Part shown: positions 1 to 6,439 of the stretch, one piece after another
Layout of the letters: every line of letters starts with the position of its first letter
How positions within the stretch are numbered: position 1 is the first letter of the stretch
Source of the DNA: Bacteroidota bacterium
GTDB lineage: Bacteria; Bacteroidota; Bacteroidia; Sphingobacteriales; Sphingobacteriaceae
Direction of reading: 5' to 3'
DNA: 6,439 bases
NCBI GenBank assembly: GCA_013286985.1
Contig: JABDEQ010000094.1
Location: 1-6,439 of the forward strand
Notes under the pieces: model-generated
Seen by the model: the letters and a program-made list of their open reading frames with translations, nothing else
What the model was told of the DNA's origin: nothing
The model's database searches: none
Program-made: the position numbers and the translations under genes

Positions 1-1
1 A

Positions 2-421
2 ACGATGGAATTATTACAAAAAGTAAAACCACAACAGGTATTTGCCGCAGGTGACTTTGCCGACCCGAATGGCACCCACCTGGTATGTTTCAATATCATT
101 ATAGCTGCCCTGAAACGACTGAAAGAAACGGAAGACTGGGTAAAAGATTGCTGGGTATGGATGTACCGTGGGGCATGGCAGGAGTTTAATATTTACGAAA
201 TAGAAATGGCTGTACCGCTGTCACCACAGGAAGTGATCCGTAAACGTAACGCCATCTTCAAGCACCAGAGCCAAAAAGACAGGCCGGTATTCCCGGGGGA
301 TGATGCCAGGGAGTTTTGGGTGAGAGCTGAGGACCGCACAAGAGAAACTGCAAAAAGCTACGACAAACTCGGCATGGCCGAATATGAGGCTATGGAGGCA
401 TTTGTAAGGTACCACTACTAA
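2..421 (+). CDS. nagB: Glucosamine-6-phosphate deaminase-like protein, C-terminal LmbE/PIG-L-like part (5' truncated by window edge)
   Basis: This is the C-terminal end of a longer protein. The frame is open to the window edge, and the ATG at 5 is probably an internal Met. Numbering from that Met, visible blocks are AGDFADPNGTH (15-25), DCWVWMYRGAW (48-58), IEMAVPLSP (66-74), HQSQKDR (87-93) and FWVRAEDR (104-111), ending FVRYHY. I recognise this as the tail of the roughly 640-residue Bacteroidota NagB proteins, in which an N-terminal deaminase domain (glucosamine-6-phosphate to fructose-6-phosphate and ammonia) is joined to a LmbE/PIG-L deacetylase-like domain. The DPNGTH block corresponds to the late His-containing metal-site motif of that fold. 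A cytoplasmic role in amino-sugar catabolism is expected. The deaminase domain lies outside the window, so the name rests on recalled tail similarity; a stand-alone LmbE-like protein is the alternative. The TAA at 419-421 is followed within 26 bases by a palindromic repeat that could form the 3' end of the mRNA. Confidence 0.72.
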   Translation, partial: TMELLQKVKPQQVFAAGDFADPNGTHLVCFNIIIAALKRLKETEDWVKDCWVWMYRGAWQEFNIYEIEMAVPLSPQEVIRKRNAIFKHQSQKDRPVFPGDDAREFWVRAEDRTRETAKSYDKLGMAEYEAMEAFVRYHY

Positions 422-446
422 GCCAGCGTAATGTCGTCTCTCCCGC

Positions 447-633
447 GCGTCATTGCGATGAGGAACGAAGAAGCAATCTCTGAGCGCTACAGGGCGAAAA
501 GAAAGGTATTGAACTTTCATGATTTCTCTGTACAGTGTAGAGATTGCTTTCCCGAAACAAGTTCGGGACAGGCAGTACCTCCCAATGACGATTTTGTTTA
601 CGTAACTGTATATAAACCTCATCGCAATGACGC
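447..633. repeat. Imperfect palindromic intergenic repeat of the GTCATTGCGA / GCAATCTC type
   Basis: The ends are a perfect 17-bp inverted repeat: GCGTCATTGCGATGAGG at 447-463 against 617-633. A second, inner pair is perfect over 11 bp: AAGCAATCTCT at 471-481 against 539-549. A shorter extra copy of the right end (CAATGACG) lies at 583-590, giving a palindrome with a duplicated right arm. Repeats combining GTCATTGCGA with GCAATCTC are, from memory, widespread short palindromes in bacterial genomes including Bacteroidota; they encode no protein and probably spread as non-autonomous elements or persist as structured 3' RNA. The element starts 26 bases after the nagB-like stop and ends 99 bases before the M16 start. 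It accounts for most of the 311-base gene-free stretch; short frames crossing it are by-products of the repeat. Confidence 0.75.
550..568. repeat. Small hairpin module inside the palindromic repeat
   Basis: TCCCGAA (550-556) pairs perfectly with TTCGGGA (562-568) around the five-base loop ACAAG. This 7-bp stem sits between the two right-hand arms of the larger palindrome and has no counterpart in the left half. The motif 'CCNGAAACAAGTTCNGG' is, from memory, itself common in Bacteroidota intergenic repeats, so it looks like a second repeat family nested in the first. No run of T follows, so it is a poor intrinsic terminator by itself. Confidence 0.5.
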
Positions 634-658
634 TCTTGTTTTATGCTGCTGTATATAA
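577..658. repeat. Two-copy tandem direct repeat (units of 39 and 43 bp)
   Basis: Unit one (577-615) and unit two (616-658) share ACCTC, then CAATGACG, then a T-rich stretch with TTGTTT, and end in the same CTGTATATAA. The 12-base CTGTATATAAAC is identical at 606-617 and 649-660. Aligned by eye, the segment after CAATGACG matches at about 21 of 27 positions with one one-base gap. The duplication explains why the palindromic element has two right-hand ends. The second copy finishes about 75 bases before the M16 start codon, so it may fall in the promoter or leader region of that gene. Confidence 0.6.
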
Positions 659-732
659 ACTTCCTAATAATATAATTTGTAACTCAGATATCCGTTTTGC
701 ATCTTAGCAAAGAGATATTCCCTAAAAGAAAA

Positions 733-3594
733 ATGAAATTAAACTACAAAGTTTGCGTAGCGGCTTTGGCCCTTGTTGCCGTAACAGACGGCGCATTTGC
801 CCAGGTTAAAAAGAAACCAGCAGCAGCAGCAACAACACCTAAACCAGCAGCAACAGAGTCAAAAGCCGATAAATTGCCGGTTGATCCGGATGTAATTACC
901 GGAACACTTCCCAACGGCCTAACGGTTTATATCCGCAGAAATACCGAACCTAAAAACAGGGCCGAATTATACCTGGTATGTAAAGCCGGTTCAGTGCTGG
1001 AGAATGACGACCAACAGGGACTTGCTCACTTTACCGAGCACATGGCCTTTAACGGCACACGCGATTTCCCTAAAAATCAACTGGTAGATTATCTGCAAAA
1101 ATCGGGCGTAAAATTTGGTGCAGATTTAAATGCTTATACATCATTCGACGAAACAGTATATCAATTACCATTGCCTACCGATAGCGCGGCGGTATTTGAA
1201 AAAGGGTTTAGCATACTGGCCAATTGGGCCGGTTACCAATTATTTGACCCAAAAGAAATTGACGATGAACGTGGCGTAGTTTTAGAGGAAGCACGTCTTC
1301 GCGGTAAAAACGCGCAGGAAAGGCTGAGCCTGCAAACACTGCCTGTATTATTAAACAACTCGAGGTATGCACTGCGTTTGCCAATTGGTAAAGAGGATAT
1401 TATAAAAACCTTTAAACCCGAAACTATTAAAAGCTTTTACCACGATTGGTACCGACCAGACTTGGAGGCTGTAATTGTAGTGGGTGATTTTGATCCGAAG
1501 TATGTTGCCAAACTTATAAGGGAATATTTCTCATTGTTAGGCAATCCAACACCTGAAAAACCAAGGACAACCTACACCGTACCACCAACGCCCGGCACTG
1601 CCGTTAAAATTGCAACCGACAAAGAGTTTCCATACACAGTAGCCGAAATTGTGGTAAAGCATCCCGGTACGGTAATAAAAACCACGACTGATTTTATGCA
1701 GAGCATGCGTGTTGAATTGTTTAACCAAATGCTCAATGCCCGTTTGGGCGAATTGGTTCAAAAACCAAACCCGCCGTTCTTATATGGTCAATCGAGCTAC
1801 GGAAGCTTTATCGGAAGGCAAAATGCATTTACCACAGTTGCTGTGGCAAAATCACCGGGCGAATTGCAAATTGCCATAAAAGCGGCTGTTGCCGAAACTG
1901 AACGAGCCCGCCTGTTTGGCTTTACCCTTACCGAGCTGGAAAGAGCCAAACAAAATGCATTATTAGCAATCGACAATGCCTACAAAGAGCGCGATAAAAC
2001 AAAATCAGCAGTTTTTGTAAATGAATACCAACAAAACTTCCTATCCGGCGAAGCAATTCCGGGTTTGGAATATGAATACAATTTTTATGTGAATAACATT
2101 GGTAAAATTACGCTTGCCGAAATGAATGCCATGGCGGGTAAATTTATCAGCGATCAAAACAGGGTTGTGCTGGTAGAAGCTCCCGATAAGGAAAAAGACA
2201 AGCTGCCAAATGAAAAAACCATATTAGACTGGATTGCTGAAGCGGGCAAAAATTTAACGCCTTATGTTGATAACAGAAGCGATAAGCCTTTAATGGATAA
2301 ATTGCCTGCTCCGGGTAAAGTTACCAGTACCCAAACGGACAGCTTAATTTTAACAACTACCATTACCTTATCAAACGGGATAAAAGTAATATTAAAGCCA
2401 ACTGAATTCAAAAACGATCAGATCCTTATAAACGGATACAGCTTTGGCGGTACTTCATTAGCCAGCGATCAGGATTTCACTTCGGCTGATATGGCCGGAA
2501 ACGTGATTCCAAGCAGCGGCATAGCTGATTTTACCCAAATACAATTGGACAAAATGCTGGCGGGAAAAAATGTAAGCATCACTCCTTATATAAGCGATGT
2601 TGCACAGGGTATATCAGGCAATTGCGCGCCTAAAGATTTCGAGGCTGCTCTTCAGCTTATTTATTTATACTTCACGCAGCCCCGCAAGGATGCTGATATC
2701 TGGCAATCAAATATCACGCAAACCAAATCAGTACTGGCTAACCGCAGCCTTGACCCCGGAAGTGTTTTCCAGGATACCGTTTCGGCTACTTTGAGTAACC
2801 ATAATTTCCGCGAAATGGTCGTTACTGCCCCACAATTGGATGCCGCAAGTTTGGACAAATCTTACTCCTTCTTTAAAGATCGCTTTGCCGATGCAAGCGG
2901 CTTTACCTTTGTAATAGTAGGTAATTTTACTGTGGACAGAATAAAGCCATATCTGGAAGCCTATTTAGGCAGCCTGCCAACAACCAATAGCAAAGAAACG
3001 TACAAAAACTTAGGTATCCATCCGCCGGCAGGCCAAATTACCAAAACGGTTTATAAGGGTATTGGCGATAAAAGTACTGTTGATTTAGTGTTTGATGGCA
3101 GTTATGAATATAACGAGACCAACAATATACAAATGGATGCTTTGGAATCTATCCTGCAAATAAAATTAGATGAAAGGCTGCGCGAAAAAGAGGGCGAAGT
3201 TTATGCACCGGGTGTAAGAGCCAGCTATAAAAAAATACCCGAGGGCCGGTATACTTTCACCATTTCGTTCCAATGCGCTCCGGCCAATGTTGATAAACTG
3301 GTTAATGCCACAATGGAAGAAATTAATAACATTAAGCAAAACGGCGCACTGGCAGTTGATATCCAAAAATTTGCTGCCCAGGAAGCACGTTCAACCCAGG
3401 TACAGCTTAAAGAAAACATTTTCTGGGCCGGCTATTTAGGGGCTGCATCGCAAAACCAGGAAAACCCGGATGCTATTTTGTACCACGTAAGCAATTTGGG
3501 CAATGTGACTGCACAAAGCACAAAAGATGCCGCCAATAAATATTTAAGCGGTGCTAACCTTATTAAATTGATTTTACTTCCTGAAAAGAAATAA
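733..3594 (+). CDS. Exported M16-family (pitrilysin/insulinase-like) zinc metalloprotease
   Basis: A 953-residue protein with two M16 halves, the usual size for Bacteroidota periplasmic members. Residues 1-23 form a type I signal peptide (basic start, hydrophobic core, AFA before Gln24). A Lys/Ala/Pro/Thr-rich linker follows at about 26-48. The N-terminal peptidase lobe has the inverted zinc motif HFTEH (His99, Glu102, His103), with Glu179 and Glu186 in ERGVVLEE as the distal conserved acid and zinc ligand. The first M16_C domain is about 230-410. The second half, about 540-890, has no HxxEH and is expected to be the non-catalytic clamshell half; LREKEGEVY (816-824) fits its conserved Arg/Tyr segment. 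The predicted role is zinc-dependent cleavage of peptides or misfolded fragments in the periplasm; the substrate is unknown. ATG 733 is chosen because it begins the signal peptide directly and follows an A/G-rich AAAAGAAAA; TTG 697 would add 12 unlikely residues. A terminator follows, so the gene is probably monocistronic. Confidence 0.93.
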   Translation: MKLNYKVCVAALALVAVTDGAFAQVKKKPAAAATTPKPAATESKADKLPVDPDVITGTLPNGLTVYIRRNTEPKNRAELYLVCKAGSVLENDDQQGLAHFTEHMAFNGTRDFPKNQLVDYLQKSGVKFGADLNAYTSFDETVYQLPLPTDSAAVFEKGFSILANWAGYQLFDPKEIDDERGVVLEEARLRGKNAQERLSLQTLPVLLNNSRYALRLPIGKEDIIKTFKPETIKSFYHDWYRPDLEAVIVVGDFDPKYVAKLIREYFSLLGNPTPEKPRTTYTVPPTPGTAVKIATDKEFPYTVAEIVVKHPGTVIKTTTDFMQSMRVELFNQMLNARLGELVQKPNPPFLYGQSSYGSFIGRQNAFTTVAVAKSPGELQIAIKAAVAETERARLFGFTLTELERAKQNALLAIDNAYKERDKTKSAVFVNEYQQNFLSGEAIPGLEYEYNFYVNNIGKITLAEMNAMAGKFISDQNRVVLVEAPDKEKDKLPNEKTILDWIAEAGKNLTPYVDNRSDKPLMDKLPAPGKVTSTQTDSLILTTTITLSNGIKVILKPTEFKNDQILINGYSFGGTSLASDQDFTSADMAGNVIPSSGIADFTQIQLDKMLAGKNVSITPYISDVAQGISGNCAPKDFEAALQLIYLYFTQPRKDADIWQSNITQTKSVLANRSLDPGSVFQDTVSATLSNHNFREMVVTAPQLDAASLDKSYSFFKDRFADASGFTFVIVGNFTVDRIKPYLEAYLGSLPTTNSKETYKNLGIHPPAGQITKTVYKGIGDKSTVDLVFDGSYEYNETNNIQMDALESILQIKLDERLREKEGEVYAPGVRASYKKIPEGRYTFTISFQCAPANVDKLVNATMEEINNIKQNGALAVDIQKFAAQEARSTQVQLKENIFWAGYLGAASQNQENPDAILYHVSNLGNVTAQSTKDAANKYLSGANLIKLILLPEKK

Positions 3595-3620
3595 ACACTA
3601 AAAAATTAACATCATAAAAA

Positions 3621-3652
3621 GGTTCTGTCGCTCATCCGGCAGAGCCTTTTTT
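3621..3652 (+). terminator. Rho-independent terminator after the M16 peptidase gene
   Basis: GGTTCTGTCG (3621-3630) pairs with CGGCAGAGCC (3637-3646) over 10 bp, including two G-U pairs, around the six-base loop CTCATC. Six T's follow at 3647-3652. Five A's just before the stem (3616-3620) mirror the T run, so the hairpin could also work on the other strand. It starts 26 bases after the M16 stop codon and separates that gene from the helicase. Confidence 0.9.
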
Positions 3653-3763
3653 ATTGCTTTATAAATTCAACGTCTCCCATCACGGAAACAAACGACCTGA
3701 TTTTCATCTTTAAAGTTTCAAAACCTGTATAACATATTGTAATTTACATTGTATATTATTGGC

Positions 3764-6355
3764 ATGGTTACACAAGGGCAGCAGGTTATAAAACAGTGGT
3801 ATAAGCAAAAAAACTGGCAACAGTTTCCTTTTCAGCAGGAGATGGAAGACGCCTATTTGGGTGGCTATTCCGGCTTGCTGAATGCGCCAACCGGCAGCGG
3901 TAAAACATTTGCTTTATTTCTTCCCTTTTTGGCTGATTTCATTAATAAGCACCCTGAAAACTATCTCCATAAAACCAACAACGGCTTGCTGATGCTTTGG
4001 ATAACGCCTTTACGTGCATTAACCAATGATATCAAAAAGGCGATGCAGGAAGTTTGTGATGAAATAGGCCTGCCATGGAAAATTGCCACCCGCACAGGCG
4101 ATACCCCTGCCGCCGAAAAACAGGCCCTCAAAAAAAAACTGCCCGAAGTACTATTAACCACCCCCGAAAGCCTGCATCTAATGCTGGCCCAAAAGGAATA
4201 CTATAAACTGTTCCAAAACCTGGAGGTAGTAGTAATTGACGAATGGCACGAACTATTGGGCACCAAACGCGGCGTGCAGGTGGAGTTGGGATTATCTAGG
4301 TTGAAAGTCCTTAGTCGGAAGTCTGAAGTCTTGAGTGAAGGTAGTCCCCACTCAAGACTTCATACTCTGGACTCCAGACTAAAAATTTGGGGTATCAGCG
4401 CAACCATCGGCAACCTGGAGCAGGCTGCTGAAGTATTGCTGGGTAACAATTTCCCTCCGGAAAAGGTAAAAATGATCAGGGCCAATCTGGAAAAGAAACT
4501 ACTCATCAAATCTATCATTCCTGACAATATTGAGAATTATTCATGGGCGGGTCACATCGGCCTGAAACTTTTGCCCCAGGTAATGGAAATTGTAGCCAAA
4601 AGTGTAACCACATTGATATTCACCAATACCCGTTCGCAATCAGAAATATGGTACCATGCCATATTAAATAACTACCCGGAGTATGCGGGCATTATGGCCA
4701 TGCACCATGGCTCGCTGGATAACGAGCTGCGCAACTGGGTAGAACAGGCGCTCCATGCCGAAGCATTGAAAGTGGTAGTATGCACGTCGAGTTTAGATTT
4801 AGGGGTGGATTTCAGGCCGGTTGATAGTGTGGTGCAGGTGGGCAGCCCGAAGGGTGTTGCCCGGTTTATGCAGCGAGCCGGGCGTAGCGGACATCATCCG
4901 GGCGCTGTTTCAAGGGCGTATTTTGTTCCCACCCACTCGCTGGAGCTATTGGAAGGAGCTGCGCTAAAACAAGCTATTAAAGATGGCATTTTTGAAAGCC
5001 GCGATCCATTATTGTTAACCATGGATGTATTAATTCAGTACATGGTAACGCTGGCCGTTTCCGATGGATTTACCGCCAATGAATTGTTTGAAGAGGTTAA
5101 AACAACATTTGCCTTTGCCGATTTAAAACGAAGCGAGTTTAACCAATTGCTTGATTTTATTACCACCGGCGGTAAAACCCTGGCCCAGTATGACGAATTT
5201 TTAAAGGTTGAAGTAGAGAATGGCATATTTAAGGTAAACAACCGCCGCGTGGCTATGCGGCACCGGCTCAGTATCGGCACTATTACCAGCGAACTAAGCA
5301 TCAAGGTTAGTTGGTTAAGCGGAGGGAGTTTAGGTACTATAGAAGAATCTTTTATATCGCGGTTAAAACCGGGAAATACCTTTTGGTTTGCCGGGCGGAG
5401 CCTTGAATTTGTGCGGATAAAAGAAATGACCGCATATGTAAGAAAATCAAATGCAAAAAAAGGGATGATCCCCAGCTGGGCGGGCGGGCGGATGCCGTTA
5501 TCCTCGCAGCTGTCGGCCATGTTTAGGGTTAAACTGGATGAGGTAGCTCACGGCACCGCCAATGATGATGAAGTTGTTGCCCTAAAACCGTTGTTTGATT
5601 TGCAAAGTAATCTTTCCCACCTACCGCAAAGCCATGAGTTTTTAATCGAATCGTTTAAATCACAACAGGGGCATCACTTGCTGTTTTATCCTTTTGAAGG
5701 GCGATTAGTTCATGAAGGTATGGCTTCCCTGCTGGCTTATCGCATCAGCAAAATAAAACCCGCCAGTTTTTCTATCGCCATGAATGATTATGGTTTTGAA
5801 CTACTTGCCGATGAAGATATCCCTATTGAAGAAGCGTTGGAAGATGCCGGCTTTTTTTCTATCGATAACCTGCTCGAAGACATACAACATAGTTTAAATG
5901 CCAATGAAATGGCCCGTCGCCGTTTTAGGGATATAGCACACATAGGCGGCCTGGTTTTTACGGGCTATCCCGGCCAGCCGGTAAAAAACAAACATTTGCA
6001 GGCATCTACCTCCTTACTTTTCGAGGTGTTCAGCGAGTATGAGCCAGATAATTTATTGGTAAGGCAGGCTTATAATGAGGCATTGGCTTTCCAACTGGAA
6101 GAGTTTAGGTTGAGGATGGCCCTGCAGCGCATCGTCAAACAAAATATCATTTTAAAAACTATTGAGCGGCCAACGCCATTCGCGTTCCCGATAATGGTTG
6201 ACAGCCTGGGCCGTGAACGGTTAACCACCGAAACGCTGGAAGAACGCATAGCTAAAATGGCCCGCCAATATGATGTTGATGAAGTGCTGCCCTCAGAGAA
6301 CGCTAAAGCAGCGAAAACCCGAAAGCCCGGAATAAGAAGAGAAAGAAGGTTTTAA
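3764..6355 (+). CDS. Lhr-like ligase-associated DNA damage response DEXH-box helicase
   Basis: An 863-residue SF2 DNA helicase. Motifs in order: FPFQ (21-24), Walker A APTGSGKT (41-48), Ia TPLRAL (81-86), Ib TPESL (133-137), II DEWH (159-162), III SAT (212-214), IV IFTNTRSQSE (285-294), V TSSLDLGVDF (341-350) and VI QRAGRSGH (370-377). These form two RecA domains, to about 400. About 400-560 fits the winged-helix region of Lhr-core proteins, and about 570-840 the conserved C-terminal region of this family. The tail is basic (KTRKPGIRRERRF). The size and the opening NAPTGSGKT...LFLPFL fit the ligase-associated family (TIGR04121-type), which usually sits beside an ATP-dependent ligase, a nuclease and PdeM; none of these is in the window. 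The role is ATP-driven 3'-5' translocation or unwinding in DNA repair, by family inference. ATG 3764 is preferred; TTG 3749 adds only five residues and no Shine-Dalgarno helps decide. A translated palindromic repeat lies between motifs II and III. Confidence 0.92.
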   Translation: MVTQGQQVIKQWYKQKNWQQFPFQQEMEDAYLGGYSGLLNAPTGSGKTFALFLPFLADFINKHPENYLHKTNNGLLMLWITPLRALTNDIKKAMQEVCDEIGLPWKIATRTGDTPAAEKQALKKKLPEVLLTTPESLHLMLAQKEYYKLFQNLEVVVIDEWHELLGTKRGVQVELGLSRLKVLSRKSEVLSEGSPHSRLHTLDSRLKIWGISATIGNLEQAAEVLLGNNFPPEKVKMIRANLEKKLLIKSIIPDNIENYSWAGHIGLKLLPQVMEIVAKSVTTLIFTNTRSQSEIWYHAILNNYPEYAGIMAMHHGSLDNELRNWVEQALHAEALKVVVCTSSLDLGVDFRPVDSVVQVGSPKGVARFMQRAGRSGHHPGAVSRAYFVPTHSLELLEGAALKQAIKDGIFESRDPLLLTMDVLIQYMVTLAVSDGFTANELFEEVKTTFAFADLKRSEFNQLLDFITTGGKTLAQYDEFLKVEVENGIFKVNNRRVAMRHRLSIGTITSELSIKVSWLSGGSLGTIEESFISRLKPGNTFWFAGRSLEFVRIKEMTAYVRKSNAKKGMIPSWAGGRMPLSSQLSAMFRVKLDEVAHGTANDDEVVALKPLFDLQSNLSHLPQSHEFLIESFKSQQGHHLLFYPFEGRLVHEGMASLLAYRISKIKPASFSIAMNDYGFELLADEDIPIEEALEDAGFFSIDNLLEDIQHSLNANEMARRRFRDIAHIGGLVFTGYPGQPVKNKHLQASTSLLFEVFSEYEPDNLLVRQAYNEALAFQLEEFRLRMALQRIVKQNIILKTIERPTPFAFPIMVDSLGRERLTTETLEERIAKMARQYDVDEVLPSENAKAAKTRKPGIRRERRF
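4306..4380 (+). repeat. In-frame palindromic AGTC-heptad repeat inside the helicase gene
   Basis: The left arm (4306-4337) and right arm (4349-4380) are each 32 bases and pair at 25 of 32 positions around an 11-base loop; the innermost 14 bp (4324-4337 with 4349-4362) are perfect. Each arm is a run of heptads starting AGT: AGTCCTT, AGTCGGA, AGTCTGA, AGTCTTG, AGTG on the top strand, and AGTCTGG, AGTCCAG, AGTATGA, AGTCTTG, AGTG on the bottom strand. The total of 75 bases is exactly 25 codons and has no stop in the helicase frame. It encodes most of residues 181-206, a polar Ser/Leu/Arg-rich segment between LSRL (177-180) and KIWGISATIGN (207-217). Relatives are expected to have only a short connector here, so about 20 residues look added. 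AGTCNNN heptad palindromes occur, from memory, between genes in Bacteroidota. The inverted heptads are directly visible; insertion is an inference. Confidence 0.8.
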
Positions 6356-6374
6356 GCCTTTGCTGCTTTATTTT
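6304..6374 (+). terminator. Possible long hairpin across the helicase stop codon (weak terminator candidate)
   Basis: TAAAGCAGC (6304-6312) is perfectly complementary to GCTGCTTTA (6362-6370), which is followed by TTTT at 6371-6374. Nested inside, AAAACC (6314-6319) pairs with GGTTTT (6348-6353), which overlaps the stop codon. The helix is interrupted and AT-rich, so it is much weaker than the terminator after the M16 gene. It is the only terminator-like structure seen between the helicase and the downstream promoter. Confidence 0.3.
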
Positions 6375-6401
6375 GATATGAAACTAAAAATTACGTTTGA
6401 A

Positions 6402-6432
6402 TTTGTCCCCTTTGATTATTTTGTTATATTTG
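6402..6432 (+). promoter_or_regulatory. Bacteroidota-type sigma-70 promoter for a gene beyond the window
   Basis: TTTG at 6402-6405 is the -33 box and TATATTTG at 6425-6432 the -7 box, separated by exactly 19 bases. This is a full match to the known Bacteroidota consensus TTTG-N19-21-TAnnTTTG. It lies 47 bases after the helicase stop and points rightward, so the next gene is probably transcribed independently of the helicase. Two further TTTG copies nearby (6396-6399 and 6411-6414) have worse spacing. Confidence 0.6.
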
Positions 6433-6439
6433 GAATAAC

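Noticed and set aside
221..622. Minus-strand ORF of 133 codons
   Set aside because: It overlaps the convincingly coding nagB-like tail and the repeat, and its translation shows no domain-like pattern.
431..658. Possible 75-residue + strand ORF after nagB
   Set aside because: It lies almost wholly within the palindromic and tandem repeats, has no recognisable protein features and mirrors a minus-strand frame through the same repeat.
671..679. TATAATTTG as the -7 box of the M16 promoter
   Set aside because: It is one base off the TAnnTTTG spacing, and no TTTG or TTG is found 17-23 bases upstream.
697..735. TTG start at 697 for the M16 peptidase
   Set aside because: It would put 12 charged residues in front of a complete signal peptide; ATG 733 gives the normal signal-peptide N-terminus.
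3716..3747. TTTC ... TAATTTAC as a helicase promoter
   Set aside because: Both boxes have mismatches, including the loss of the last two bases of the -7 box; too weak to annotate.
3749..3766. TTG start at 3749 for the helicase
   Set aside because: It adds only MYIIG, while an ATG in the same frame follows at 3764 and suits the N-terminus better. It cannot be fully excluded.
4306..4380. The heptad repeat as a CRISPR or tandem-repeat protein domain
   Set aside because: There are no spacers between units, the two halves are inverted rather than all direct, and the translated residues do not repeat.
5035..5520. Minus-strand ORF of 161 codons inside the helicase gene
   Set aside because: The + strand here encodes conserved Lhr-core sequence. 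The antisense frame shows no recognisable motif and is explained by codon composition.
6378..6439. ATG at 6378 as the start of a next gene
   Set aside because: Only 20 codons are visible, and the full-consensus promoter sits within them, so the stretch is more likely untranslated upstream DNA.

Overview
The window reads like a chromosomal segment from a member of the Bacteroidota, most likely Sphingobacteriaceae (Mucilaginibacter or Pedobacter type). The reasons are moderate GC, weak or absent Shine-Dalgarno sequences, a textbook Bacteroidota promoter (TTTG-N19-TAnnTTTG) at the right end, a NagB-type protein ending in a LmbE/PIG-L-like domain, and a helicase of the ligase-associated Lhr-like family common in that phylum. 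The genus is an inference from these traits and was not tested by search.

Layout, all genes on the + strand. (1) Positions 2-421 are the 3' end of a nagB-like gene (glucosamine-6-phosphate deaminase with a C-terminal deacetylase-like domain), cut by the window edge. (2) Positions 422-732 hold no gene. Most of this stretch is a mosaic of repeats: an imperfect palindromic element of the 'GTCATTGCGA...GCAATCTC' type, an internal CCCGAA/TTCGGG hairpin, and a two-copy tandem repeat. (3) Positions 733-3594 encode an exported two-lobed M16 (pitrilysin-family) zinc peptidase of 953 residues, followed by a clear Rho-independent terminator at 3621-3652. (4) Positions 3764-6355 encode an 863-residue Lhr-type DEXH-box helicase that best fits the ligase-associated DNA-damage-response helicase family. 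(5) The tail holds a possible hairpin across the helicase stop codon and a strong promoter for a gene beyond the window.

The three genes do not form an obvious pathway. They cover amino-sugar catabolism, extracytoplasmic proteolysis and DNA repair, and they are separated by repeats, a terminator or gaps, so they are probably separate transcription units.

The most unusual feature is inside the helicase. A 75-bp (25-codon) palindromic repeat built from AGTCNNN heptads is carried in frame and translated between helicase motifs II and III, where relatives are expected to have only a short connector. It resembles the principle of the protein-coding palindromic elements of Rickettsia, but with an unrelated sequence.
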